Source of the DNA: an uncultured Clostridia bacterium
GTDB taxonomy: Bacteria > Bacillota > Clostridia > Tissierellales > Peptoniphilaceae
Direction of reading: 5' to 3'
Assembly (NCBI GenBank): GCA_947254025.1
Contig: CAMYBS010000005.1
Location: 1-64,000 of the forward strand
DNA: 64,000 nt
Shown: positions 1 to 7,009 of the stretch, in pieces
Layout of the letters: each line of letters begins with the position of its first letter
Position numbering within the stretch: the stretch's first letter is position 1
Position numbers and translations under genes: made by a program
The notes under the pieces: generated by a model
Seen by the model: the letters and a program-made list of their open reading frames with translations, nothing else
What the model was told of the DNA's origin: nothing
The model's database searches: none

Positions 1-17
1 CACTTTTTCCTCCTTCC
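1..17 (-). other. Ribosome binding site and GTG start of an off-window gene
   Basis: Read on the minus strand, GGAGG (positions 9-13) is followed after five A residues by GTG (3-1). This is well-formed initiation context for a gene that begins at the window edge, directly downstream of the broken coupling-protein gene. From memory of Gram-positive elements, serine-recombinase elements are often found inside virD4-type genes at this position, so a recombinase would fit. The protein itself cannot be seen. Confidence 0.4.
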
Positions 18-42
18 TCTTAATTTCTTAAATAAAAAAGAA

Positions 43-1098
43 TTAAGAAGTACATGTTTCACTAAAACAGTGATTAAGTGTTCTCCTTAATTCTATTACT
101 CCAGCTGCAAGTTTGTATTTTTTATATTGCTTAACGGCAAAGTGTTGTGGATCTTTTTGTTCCAATGCTTCAAATAACCTATCCACTGGATTCTTGTACG
201 TCTCATCGTCTTCTCTAACTTCAGAAGCATCTATCATATCAAGAAGCGTTGTAAAGTTTTGTTCTTCCTTAGGTGCCTCATAATAGATATATGCAATAAG
301 GGCTGTATAATACAATTTTTCAGCTTTTATCCAAAAATCTTCTCCAGCCTTTTCTCCCTCACCTTTAGTATTTGCAATAATTGTCTGAACAAGCTTTAAA
401 ATATCTTTTTCAGAATGAATATAGGCAAAAGGATTATACTTCATCGACTTTCTAAAGTTTATAGTATTTAGAACTTTAATTTCATAGCCGTTATCATAAA
501 GCATTTTGCCACATTCATTTATTAGAGTTCCTTTAGGGTCTGTAATAACATACGAAGAGTGCATCTGCATCAAATTAGGCTTAACATAAAATCTTGTTTT
601 ACCAGAGCCTGTACCACCAATTACTAGAACATTTTTGTTTCTAGCATATTTAGGATTTTTAGGTCTATTGTTCATTGTTATTCTCTCTGTATTACTTACT
701 AGTACATTGTTTTCAAACTTAAGGTCAATATATGGCTCTATATCTGTAGCAGTTCCCCACCTAGCTGATCCGTATTCTTTGCCTTGTCTAAACTTCTTTC
801 TATTCCTGCTTTTTTCAAACATAATAAGCTTAACAATGACAGCGAATATTAATCCAGCCAGTATATTTTTATACTTAAGACTAGGTAGATAAGATATATA
901 TTTAAGATCTCTAAAAGCTACAAATATTTTATCTATAATATCTCCACCTACATAAGTATTGACATGTTTTGAAAAAATATTTCCCAAATAAAAAAATACA
1001 AGATAAGGTAAATTCTGTTTTAAAAATCTCTTTCTATCTTGTATTTTAAATATATTTTTTATATCGCTGAGTATGCCATTTAATATTTTATTTTCCAT
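43..1098 (-). CDS. VirD4/TraG-type conjugal transfer coupling protein, C-terminally truncated
   Basis: Coupling ATPase that normally connects the relaxosome to the type IV secretion channel at the membrane. Hydrophobic N-terminal segments precede a Walker A loop GGTGSGKT at residues 161-168 and a DPKG motif at 187-190, the pattern of Gram-positive VirD4 proteins. Relatives run to about 600 residues. This one leaves the family pattern after KYKLAAG (residue 333) and stops 18 unrelated residues later, so Walker B and the C-terminal half are missing. A PcfB-type gene lies 48 bp upstream. The break looks like an insertion point, because a new start signal faces the window edge just beyond the stop. 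Probably inactive as it stands. Confidence 0.8.
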   Translation of the reverse strand: MENKILNGILSDIKNIFKIQDRKRFLKQNLPYLVFFYLGNIFSKHVNTYVGGDIIDKIFVAFRDLKYISYLPSLKYKNILAGLIFAVIVKLIMFEKSRNRKKFRQGKEYGSARWGTATDIEPYIDLKFENNVLVSNTERITMNNRPKNPKYARNKNVLVIGGTGSGKTRFYVKPNLMQMHSSYVITDPKGTLINECGKMLYDNGYEIKVLNTINFRKSMKYNPFAYIHSEKDILKLVQTIIANTKGEGEKAGEDFWIKAEKLYYTALIAYIYYEAPKEEQNFTTLLDMIDASEVREDDETYKNPVDRLFEALEQKDPQHFAVKQYKKYKLAAGVIELRRTLNHCFSETCTS

Positions 1099-1146
1099 TG
1101 CATTGAACCTTTTTTAATAAAAGCAAAAGATCTAAGATTGTTTTCA

Positions 1147-1632
1147 TCATAGAGAACGCTCCTGTTGTTTATTTTTAACTTTATCTTTAAAAATACTTTC
1201 TTTTGCTTTTTGCTTAAAATTTTCAATTTTCTTACGGATAGACTCTTTTCTATCTACTTTCCTCTCAGCTCTTTTAACCGCCTTATCAAAAGCTTTATAC
1301 ATTACATTAGCATCTTTTGCTTGAAAATATATGGTGTATTCTTTAGTTTCTTTGTCTTTTGTTATTGAAAAATTTACACCATCTCTTTTTAGCTCTTTTT
1401 TTAGTTGTTTTAGCTCGGCATCTTTAATTGGCATATCCTCTACTTGTCCTTTTGCAACTAAGTCTTTTAATTTAACTTTTTTGCCATTACTACCTATAGC
1501 TTTTTCAAAGCTTTTTGAATTTGTTCCAAGCGAACATAACCATTTAATTACATTTAAAACTCCTCTAGCTGATGCCTTGGCAAGCTTAACTTGTATATTT
1601 AGTGAAGACTTACTTGCTTCCTCATTTATCAT
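1147..1632 (-). CDS. PcfB-family (DUF3801) conjugation accessory protein
   Basis: A 161-residue, strongly basic protein resembling the PcfB/DUF3801 family, which is encoded directly upstream of VirD4 coupling proteins in Gram-positive conjugative elements and is thought to assist relaxosome recruitment. The family-like part is the N-terminal 120 residues (ASARGVLNVIKWL, then a central stretch ending YIFQAKDANVMYKAFDKA-like). The C-terminal 40 residues are Lys/Arg/Glu-rich and probably helical. A strong AAAGGAGG site precedes the ATG. Its place before the virD4 gene supports the call; the family is recognised from recall, not from a search. Confidence 0.7.
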   Translation of the reverse strand: MINEEASKSSLNIQVKLAKASARGVLNVIKWLCSLGTNSKSFEKAIGSNGKKVKLKDLVAKGQVEDMPIKDAELKQLKKELKRDGVNFSITKDKETKEYTIYFQAKDANVMYKAFDKAVKRAERKVDRKESIRKKIENFKQKAKESIFKDKVKNKQQERSL

Positions 1633-1648
1633 TATCTATCCACCTCCT

Positions 1649-1813
1649 TTAATGAAAGTAATTATAGTAAAAATATAAGTTATAATCTTCGTTGTATGTC
1701 TCAAAATTTTTATCATCTTCGTCTTTATATTTTTCTTTGTATTCTTTTACCTCGCCCCAAACACAAATTAAAACTAAAATGATAAATAATATTATAAAGA
1801 CCTTCTTTTTCAT
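1649..1813 (-). CDS. Small membrane peptide of the mobile element
   Basis: A 54-residue reading frame between the PcfB-type and rep genes. It starts with Met-Lys-Lys-Lys and one hydrophobic helix (residues 5-19, VFIILFIILVLICVW-like), followed by a charged tail rich in Lys, Glu, Asp and Tyr. GGAGG lies about 14 bases before the ATG, a rather long spacing. It is co-directional with its neighbours. No family is recognised. A short lipoprotein-like or membrane accessory peptide of the element is possible; it could also be a chance frame. Confidence 0.45.
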   Translation of the reverse strand: MKKKVFIILFIILVLICVWGEVKEYKEKYKDEDDKNFETYNEDYNLYFYYNYFH

Positions 1814-1825
1814 TTTTTTCTTTCA

Positions 1826-2629
1826 CTACCTCCAGTTATCTGTGTACTTATTTGTTAAATAATTTTCAGGATAAACTCTCTCTACAAAATCTTTAGTATT
1901 CTTCGCTTGTGATTTGTTTTTATACTTATTGTCATTTAAATACCAATTAATTATTGTTGCTTTATGATCTTCATATGTTCTATTGTTAGATTTCATATAT
2001 GTTGACAACCTTTCTATATATTCATTAATTTTATCTCCTAAAGTTTTTAATAAATCTTGATATTCCTTTTCACTTAGAAAAACATTTTGATATTGTCCGA
2101 AAGATTTTTTCTCGTCTCTTTTTATATTAATATAATTATTATTAATAATATTATTATCTATTCCGTGTAGATTCTTCACTTCTTGAGATGTAAAATCTAC
2201 ATTTCTAGAAGTGTAATTATTACACTTCTGAAGTGTAGATTTTACACTTCTTGTAATATACTGGCTTTTCTCAATGTCAAACACACTCATAAAGTCTTTA
2301 ACATATATGATATTTGGTCTTCCTAAGCCTTGTCTTTTCTTTTCAATTAAGCCAATATTTTCAAGTTCGGAAGATATTTTAGAAGCTGTTTTATTAGAAA
2401 CACCTAAAGTTTCCATTATTTCATCTATAGTAAAGATAATATAAACTCTATCCTCATCATCAATCCAATTATTTTTATAAGAATAACCAGTTCTTTCAAG
2501 TAAGCAAGCATATAAAATTTTAGCATCGGAAGATAAAGATCTAAAATGTTCATCACTTAGTAGTATTTTAGGAAGCATGAAAAAACTAAATCTTTCAGCT
2601 TGTCGATTATAGAAATAATCAAAATTCAT
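1826..2629 (-). CDS. RepA_N-family replication initiator protein
   Basis: Replication initiator of a plasmid or integrative element, 267 residues. The N-terminal 110 residues carry the typical RepA_N winged-helix pattern: FYNRQAERFSFFMLPK, then LSSDAKILYACLLERTGYS, then a second helix-turn-helix with ETLGVSNKTASKISSELE. A variable linker (about residues 115-175) separates it from a C-terminal domain with FGQYQNVFLSEKEY and a YEDHKATIINW-like motif, common in rep proteins of this kind. The linker is encoded by palindromic repeats and an AT-rich run (see the origin-like feature). It probably replicates the element after excision. AAAGGA precedes the ATG. Confidence 0.8.
   Translation of the reverse strand: MNFDYFYNRQAERFSFFMLPKILLSDEHFRSLSSDAKILYACLLERTGYSYKNNWIDDEDRVYIIFTIDEIMETLGVSNKTASKISSELENIGLIEKKRQGLGRPNIIYVKDFMSVFDIEKSQYITRSVKSTLQKCNNYTSRNVDFTSQEVKNLHGIDNNIINNNYINIKRDEKKSFGQYQNVFLSEKEYQDLLKTLGDKINEYIERLSTYMKSNNRTYEDHKATIINWYLNDNKYKNKSQAKNTKDFVERVYPENYLTNKYTDNWR
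2119..2253 (-). other. Putative replication origin: iteron/palindrome cluster plus AT-rich stretch inside rep
   Basis: Within the linker-coding part of the rep gene lie three adjacent palindromes: ATGTA-N5-TACAT (2188-2202), a 23-bp perfect palindrome (2207-2229, core AAGTGTAAT T ATTACACTT) and GAAGTGTA-N5-TACACTTC (2230-2250). The heptamer CACTTCT or its complement recurs around 2177, 2207, 2223, 2230 and 2245. Next to it, 2119-2157 is almost pure A/T. RepA_N plasmids such as pAD1 are known to carry their origin centrally inside rep, so this is a plausible oriV. No experimental evidence exists here. Confidence 0.5.
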
Positions 2630-2643
2630 ATACTTATTCCTTT

Positions 2644-3126
2644 CTATTTATTAATTATTTTGCTTTTATAATATATTGAATTTACATCATAATTAAATTC
2701 TTCTTTTATTTGATTGATTTTTTTATCAAAGTTGTCAAACAAAGAATCCTCACAACTTAAAAAGGCAGATGTTTTAATAGTCTTAACATAATAAAAATCT
2801 CCATCTTTTTTAATAAACTTGTCGGATTTTTGCATTTGGTCTATTGTTAGTTTTTCTGTCGGCATTACTTTAATGGATACTTCACAAATTCTGGCATATG
2901 AACCCATAAGTAAGTTAAATCCGCAAAAAAAACAAACAATTACAATTGCACCCAATAAAATATCAAAAAATCTATTTATATATAACTTATTAAATATTTT
3001 ATCTATAGAAAAGATTAAAAATGTTGCTATAAGCATAAGTGAAAAACCTAAAATTATAAATAAAATTTTATCCCTTGCATATTCTGCTAACAATTTTGTT
3101 ATTTCTACTGTATTCATATCTAACAT
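2644..3126 (-). CDS. Membrane protein of unknown function (mobile element)
   Basis: About 160 residues with two hydrophobic helices (near residues 22-45 and 55-80), followed by an 80-residue hydrophilic tail with two cysteines. No family is recognised. The ATG at 3126 has AGAGAG eight bases upstream and is preferred over an in-frame GTG at 3135. It lies 14 bp upstream of the rep gene and is probably co-transcribed with it. The tail is likely either cytoplasmic or surface-exposed, depending on topology, which cannot be decided from sequence. Confidence 0.6.
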   Translation of the reverse strand: MLDMNTVEITKLLAEYARDKILFIILGFSLMLIATFLIFSIDKIFNKLYINRFFDILLGAIVIVCFFCGFNLLMGSYARICEVSIKVMPTEKLTIDQMQKSDKFIKKDGDFYYVKTIKTSAFLSCEDSLFDNFDKKINQIKEEFNYDVNSIYYKSKIINK

Positions 3127-3152
3127 TACTATCACTCTCTTTCATAAAAAAA

Positions 3153-3176
3153 AGCGATAGAATTTCTTCTATCGCT
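3153..3176 (-). terminator. Rho-independent terminator, second after lysS
   Basis: A 10-bp perfect stem (AGCGATAGAA / TTCTATCGCT) with a 4-base loop, followed on the minus strand by eight T residues. It lies between the lysS terminator and the first mobile-element gene and insulates that gene from read-through. Confidence 0.8.
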
Positions 3177-3193
3177 AAATATAGATAATAAAA

Positions 3194-3223
3194 AACTGAG
3201 ATTAATTATTTTTAATCTCAGTT
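3194..3223 (-). terminator. Rho-independent terminator of greA-lysS
   Basis: A 12-bp stem (AACTGAGATTAA / TTAATCTCAGTT) with a 6-base loop and a T run on the minus strand, 24 bp after the lysS stop codon. Confidence 0.85.
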
Positions 3224-3246
3224 TATAACGAGTTCTATTTTTAAAA

Positions 3247-5169
3247 TTAATATAATTTTGCTCCTGCAGGAATACTAGGAACTAACATTACTAAATTTAA
3301 TAATTCTTCTCCATCATATTCACAAATTGCAGATAAGAGCATTCCTTGGCTTAATTCGCCCATCATTTGTCTTTCAGGTAAATTAACTATCGCTAAAAGA
3401 GTTTTTCCAATTAATTCCTCTGCACTATAGTTATTTTTAATGCCTGATAGAATAATTCTATCCTTGCCAGTTCCATCATCTAAAGTAAACTTTAATAATT
3501 TTTTACTCTTTGGAACTTCTTCACAATTCTTTACTTTTACAACTCTAAAATCAGACTTAGAAAAAGTTTCAAAATCAACCTCATCTTCAAATAAAGGCTC
3601 AACCTTTATTTTGCTAAAGTCTAATTTTTTCAAATCTGTCGTAACTTGGTCGTAAGTTTTGTCATTATTAGCATTAGAATCGCTATTTTCTGCGATTTCT
3701 TTGCCTATTGGCTTCATTGTTGGGAAGAAGATTACGTCTCTGATGGATGCTTGGTTTGTTAATAGTATAATAAGTCTGTCCACTCCTATACCAAGTCCGC
3801 CTGTTGGTGGAAGACCAACCTCGATAGCGTTTAAGAAGTCTTCGTCCATTGGGTGAGCTTCATCGTCGCCATATTCTTTTTGTCTTAATTGTTCTTCAAA
3901 TCTTTCTCTTTGATCGATTGGATCGTTTAATTCTGAGAATGCGTTTGCAATTTCCCAGCAATTAGCAAAGGCTTCGAATCTGTTAGTAATTCTTGGGTCA
4001 TCTGGATTTCTCTTTGCTAATGGAGAAATTTCTACTGGATGGCCAATTATAAATGTTGGTTGATCTAGATATTGTTCACAGTATTCTTCGAACATTTCGC
4101 TAATAACGTGTCCTCTAGTCATGCCAGGTTTTATCTCTAATTTATGTTCTTTAGCTACTTCGATAGCTTCTTCATCTGTATTTATCTTATCAAAGTCAAC
4201 ACCTGTGTGCTCTTTAACTGCATCTTGCATCTTGATTCTTTTCCATGGTGGAGTAAAATCAATAGTTTTGCCTTGATACTCAACTTTTGTAGTTCCCAAA
4301 ACTTCTTTAGCTACATAAGCAACAAGATTTTCAGTTATTTCCATCATATCGTTATAGTCAGCATATGCTTCGTATAGCTCGATATTAGTAAACTCTGGAT
4401 TGTGTCTTGTGTCCATACCTTCGTTTCTGAACATCTTACCCATTTCATAAACTTTGTCGAAACCACCGACAATAAGTCTCTTTAGATAAAGTTCGTTCGC
4501 TATTCTTAATGACATATCGATGTTTAGTGCGTTATGATGTGTTAAGAATGGTCTTGCGTTTGCACCACCAGCAATATTACCAAGTATAGGTGTTTCTACT
4601 TCTAAGTAGCCTAAATTGTCTAAGAATTCTCTAATCTTTTTTATGATTTTATTTCTTAATAAGAATGTTTCTTTTACTTCTGGGTTAACGATTAGGTCAA
4701 CGTATCTTTGTCTATATCTAAGGTCAGGGTCTTTTAGTCCGTGCCACTTTTCAGGTAGTATTTGTAAGGATTTGGAAAGTAATGTAAGCTTTTTAGCTTT
4801 AATACTAATTTCTCCTGATTGTGTTTTAAAAACTTCGCCTTCAACGCCAACGATGTCTCCCATGTCTAAGTATGAGATAATCTTGTAGGCTTCTTCGCCT
4901 AATTCGTCGATTTTAGAAAGGATTTGTATTCTTCCTTTCATATCTTGTATGTCCATAAAAGAGATTTTACCGTGGCCTCTCTTAGACATAATTCTGCCAG
5001 CTAATGTAACTTCTTTGCCTTCAAATTCTTCAAAGTTATCAGTAATATCTGTTGTGTGATGATCAGGATTAAACTTTTCAATTGTAAATGGGTTCTTGCC
5101 TTGATCTTGTAATTCTTTTAACTTTTGTCTACGAATTTGTAGCATTTCATTTAAATCTGTGTTTTGCAT
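3247..5169 (-). CDS. lysS: Lysyl-tRNA synthetase, class II, with C-terminal tRNA-binding domain
   Basis: Charges tRNA-Lys. Residues 1 to about 500 are a standard class II LysRS: an OB-fold anticodon domain near 55-150, motif 2 with [15 protein letters not shown], and motif 3 GLGIGVDRL near residue 465. Residues 532-640 form an extra domain of the EMAP-II/Trbp111/MetRS C-terminal type ([45 protein letters not shown]). Ordinary bacterial LysRS has about 490-505 residues and lacks it. The domain probably increases general tRNA affinity. The gene follows greA by 10 bp, a frequent order in Firmicutes. Confidence 0.95.
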   Translation of the reverse strand: MQNTDLNEMLQIRRQKLKELQDQGKNPFTIEKFNPDHHTTDITDNFEEFEGKEVTLAGRIMSKRGHGKISFMDIQDMKGRIQILSKIDELGEEAYKIISYLDMGDIVGVEGEVFKTQSGEISIKAKKLTLLSKSLQILPEKWHGLKDPDLRYRQRYVDLIVNPEVKETFLLRNKIIKKIREFLDNLGYLEVETPILGNIAGGANARPFLTHHNALNIDMSLRIANELYLKRLIVGGFDKVYEMGKMFRNEGMDTRHNPEFTNIELYEAYADYNDMMEITENLVAYVAKEVLGTTKVEYQGKTIDFTPPWKRIKMQDAVKEHTGVDFDKINTDEEAIEVAKEHKLEIKPGMTRGHVISEMFEEYCEQYLDQPTFIIGHPVEISPLAKRNPDDPRITNRFEAFANCWEIANAFSELNDPIDQRERFEEQLRQKEYGDDEAHPMDEDFLNAIEVGLPPTGGLGIGVDRLIILLTNQASIRDVIFFPTMKPIGKEIAENSDSNANNDKTYDQVTTDLKKLDFSKIKVEPLFEDEVDFETFSKSDFRVVKVKNCEEVPKSKKLLKFTLDDGTGKDRIILSGIKNNYSAEELIGKTLLAIVNLPERQMMGELSQGMLLSAICEYDGEELLNLVMLVPSIPAGAKLY

Positions 5170-5179
5170 CTTTCAACTC

Positions 5180-5653
5180 CTATGATATCTTTGTTATTTT
5201 ATATTTCTTCAAACCTGATGGTGCTTCTACTTCAACAACTTGGTTTCTTTTTTTGCCTATCATGGCTCTTCCGACAGGGCTTTCATTTGAGATCTTGCCG
5301 TTAAATGGATCTGCTTCTACAACACCAACGATTTGATATTCTAAGAATTCATCTGTATCCATGTCCTTGAACCTAACATTCGAGCCTACCTTAACTGTCT
5401 TATTGTCTGATTCACCTGCTTCGTCTATAAGCACTGCGTTTCTAAGTATGTTTTCTAATTTAGCTATCTTCTCTTCAAGTGCTGCTTGATCGTTTTTTGC
5501 TTGATCATATTCAGCGTTTTCACTTAAGTCTCCGTAGCCAAGAGCGATCTTGATCTTCTCTGCAACTTCTTTTCTTGCAACCGTCTTAAGATACTCGAGC
5601 TCTTCTTCCTTTTGTTTTAAACCCTCTTCTGTTAAGTATTGTTCTTTGGCCAT
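5180..5653 (-). CDS. greA: Transcription elongation factor GreA
   Basis: Stimulates RNA polymerase to cleave backtracked transcripts. The 157 residues have the full GreA layout: an N-terminal antiparallel coiled coil (residues 1-75) with the GDLSENAEYDQAKNDQ tip and a C-terminal FKBP-like domain containing ISNESPVGRAMIGKK. Acidic tip residues D and E are present, so cleavage activity is expected. It is the first gene of the greA-lysS operon and has a near-perfect sigma-A promoter (5688-5716). GGGGAGAG precedes the ATG. Confidence 0.95.
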   Translation of the reverse strand: MAKEQYLTEEGLKQKEEELEYLKTVARKEVAEKIKIALGYGDLSENAEYDQAKNDQAALEEKIAKLENILRNAVLIDEAGESDNKTVKVGSNVRFKDMDTDEFLEYQIVGVVEADPFNGKISNESPVGRAMIGKKRNQVVEVEAPSGLKKYKITKIS

Positions 5654-5687
5654 ACATCTCTCCCCTTACATATATATTAATATAGTC

Positions 5688-5716
5688 ATTATATTAGATT
5701 CAAGCGTAATTGTCAA
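5688..5716 (-). promoter_or_regulatory. Sigma-A promoter of greA-lysS
   Basis: On the minus strand, TTGACA (5716-5711) and TATAAT (5693-5688) are separated by 17 bases. Both hexamers match consensus exactly. Confidence 0.85.
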
Positions 5717-5769
5717 GCATTTTAATCACAATTATTAACGCCTTATCAATGAGCTTTGAGTAGTAAAAA

Positions 5770-5792
5770 AGATCTAAGTACGCCTTAGATCT
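5770..5792 (-). terminator. Terminator downstream of the 186-residue acidic protein gene
   Basis: A 9-bp stem (AGATCTAAG / CTTAGATCT) with a 5-base loop and six T residues on the minus strand. Confidence 0.8.
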
Positions 5793-5802
5793 TATGATAC
5801 AT

Positions 5803-6363
5803 TTACTTATTATTAAGTTCTTCTTCGATAGCTTTTCTTAGTCCTTCTTCATCGTCCGGAAGGTCTTCATTGAATGATGGGTCTAGTTCAAATAGTATGC
5901 TTGAGTCCTTCTTAAGTATAATGCACTCTCCATCTTCAGAGTCTGAGTAGTCTCTGAAGGCTTCAACACCCATCTCATCAAGTATCTTAAAAACAAGGTC
6001 GAGCTTCTTGTTACGTCTTGTCACGTAGTCTTCGAGTTCATCTGTACCGATGGCATAACCGCCTATCACTTGATACTTGTCATAGATGCCCTTATATTCA
6101 TTAAGCACGGGGTACTCTTCTACGTCAACATAAAGGTATTCTCTATTTAAAAATAAGTCTCTTGACAATATAAAGTCAGCATCATTGAACTTTAACTTTA
6201 AAAGTGCTGGAAAATCTTTAAGATATATCCTGTAGTTGTATCCATCCTCTTCTGGCTTACAACTTGGGATTGCTTTTAAAAAATCTTTGTAATCTTTTTC
6301 TTCTTTGAACATGCCTATCGAGTAGACAAGGTCAAAGTCTCTATATAGTCTTAGTAAATACAT
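5803..6363 (-). CDS. Acidic protein of unknown function
   Basis: A 186-residue, highly acidic soluble protein (isoelectric point clearly low; the C-terminus is DLPDDEEGLRKAIEEELNN). There is no signal peptide or membrane segment. Alternating beta-type segments (YRIYLKDFP, REYLYVDVEEYPV, YQVIGGYAIG) suggest an alpha/beta fold. No family is recognised. It stands between a GNAT gene and greA on the same strand; the 31-bp gap to the GNAT gene suggests a two-gene transcript ending at the terminator at 5770-5792. Confidence 0.7.
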   Translation of the reverse strand: MYLLRLYRDFDLVYSIGMFKEEKDYKDFLKAIPSCKPEEDGYNYRIYLKDFPALLKLKFNDADFILSRDLFLNREYLYVDVEEYPVLNEYKGIYDKYQVIGGYAIGTDELEDYVTRRNKKLDLVFKILDEMGVEAFRDYSDSEDGECIILKKDSSILFELDPSFNEDLPDDEEGLRKAIEEELNNK

Positions 6364-6394
6364 ATAATCAACTCCTTAAAATATATATACCCAA

Positions 6395-6907
6395 TTAAAG
6401 CTTTATCCAATACCTCTTTGTTGAGTGAAGTTCATCTTCTTTTATAATATTCTCAAGCTCACCGCCACAGGCTTCTATGGTCTTAGCGGAGGCAATGTTA
6501 TTTACGTCACATGTAATAAGAACTTTTTCATAGCCGCGATTTTTATAAAACTTAAGTCCCTCTTTAAGCATCAACTTGGCATAGCCTTTACGTCTTTCAT
6601 CTGGCGCGATTGAGTAGCCTATGTGCCCACCAAATTTCATCAAAAAATCATTTAGTTCAAGGCGTAGATTTATCATGCCGATAACTTTGCTCTCATCATC
6701 ATTGACATAGATATATTGCATAGCAGGTACTATATTCTCTGGACAAGTACTTTTGTTTTCTATCAAGTCATTTCTTTCAAGCCATTCATCAAAATCAAGT
6801 CTTTCAAGACCGCTTACCCCGCAAAATCTCTCCCCGGCTTCAATTATTTTCTTTTTGAAAGCAAGTACTATATCTTTATGATTTTTATTTGCTTTAATTA
6901 GTTTCAT
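6395..6907 (-). CDS. GNAT-family N-acetyltransferase
   Basis: Acetyl-CoA-dependent acetyltransferase of 170 residues; the substrate is unknown. The GNAT core is visible: a beta4 strand with GGHIGYSIAP, the acetyl-CoA-binding signature DERRKGYAKLMLKEGL (motif A, near residues 103-118), then VLITCDVNNIASAKTIEACGG (motif B). The C-terminus ends RYWIKL, typical of the family. The overall shape resembles small-molecule or ribosomal-protein-type acetyltransferases annotated as predicted acetyltransferases in Firmicutes. An SD sequence AGGAAGTGAAG precedes the ATG. Confidence 0.85.
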   Translation of the reverse strand: MKLIKANKNHKDIVLAFKKKIIEAGERFCGVSGLERLDFDEWLERNDLIENKSTCPENIVPAMQYIYVNDDESKVIGMINLRLELNDFLMKFGGHIGYSIAPDERRKGYAKLMLKEGLKFYKNRGYEKVLITCDVNNIASAKTIEACGGELENIIKEDELHSTKRYWIKL

Positions 6908-6962
6908 CTCTTCACTTCCTTTTATATATTATAAGCTATACTTATATGTAATGCAATAAAAA

Positions 6963-6988
6963 AGATGCGAAGATTTCTCCTCGCATCT
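6963..6988 (-). terminator. Terminator of nifJ
   Basis: AGATGCGA / TCGCATCT stem followed by six T residues on the minus strand, about 20 bp after the nifJ stop. Confidence 0.85.
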
Positions 6989-7009
6989 CATTAAATATAT
7001 TTACTTAAA

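Noticed and set aside
635..892. Plus-strand hydrophobic reading frame opposite the coupling-protein gene
   Set aside because: Antisense shadow of a well-supported gene, without a ribosome binding site or recognisable family.
5654..5760. Possible T-box or other riboswitch upstream of greA-lysS
   Set aside because: The leader is only about 40 bases after a consensus promoter, too short for a T-box, and no hairpin or T-box sequence is visible.
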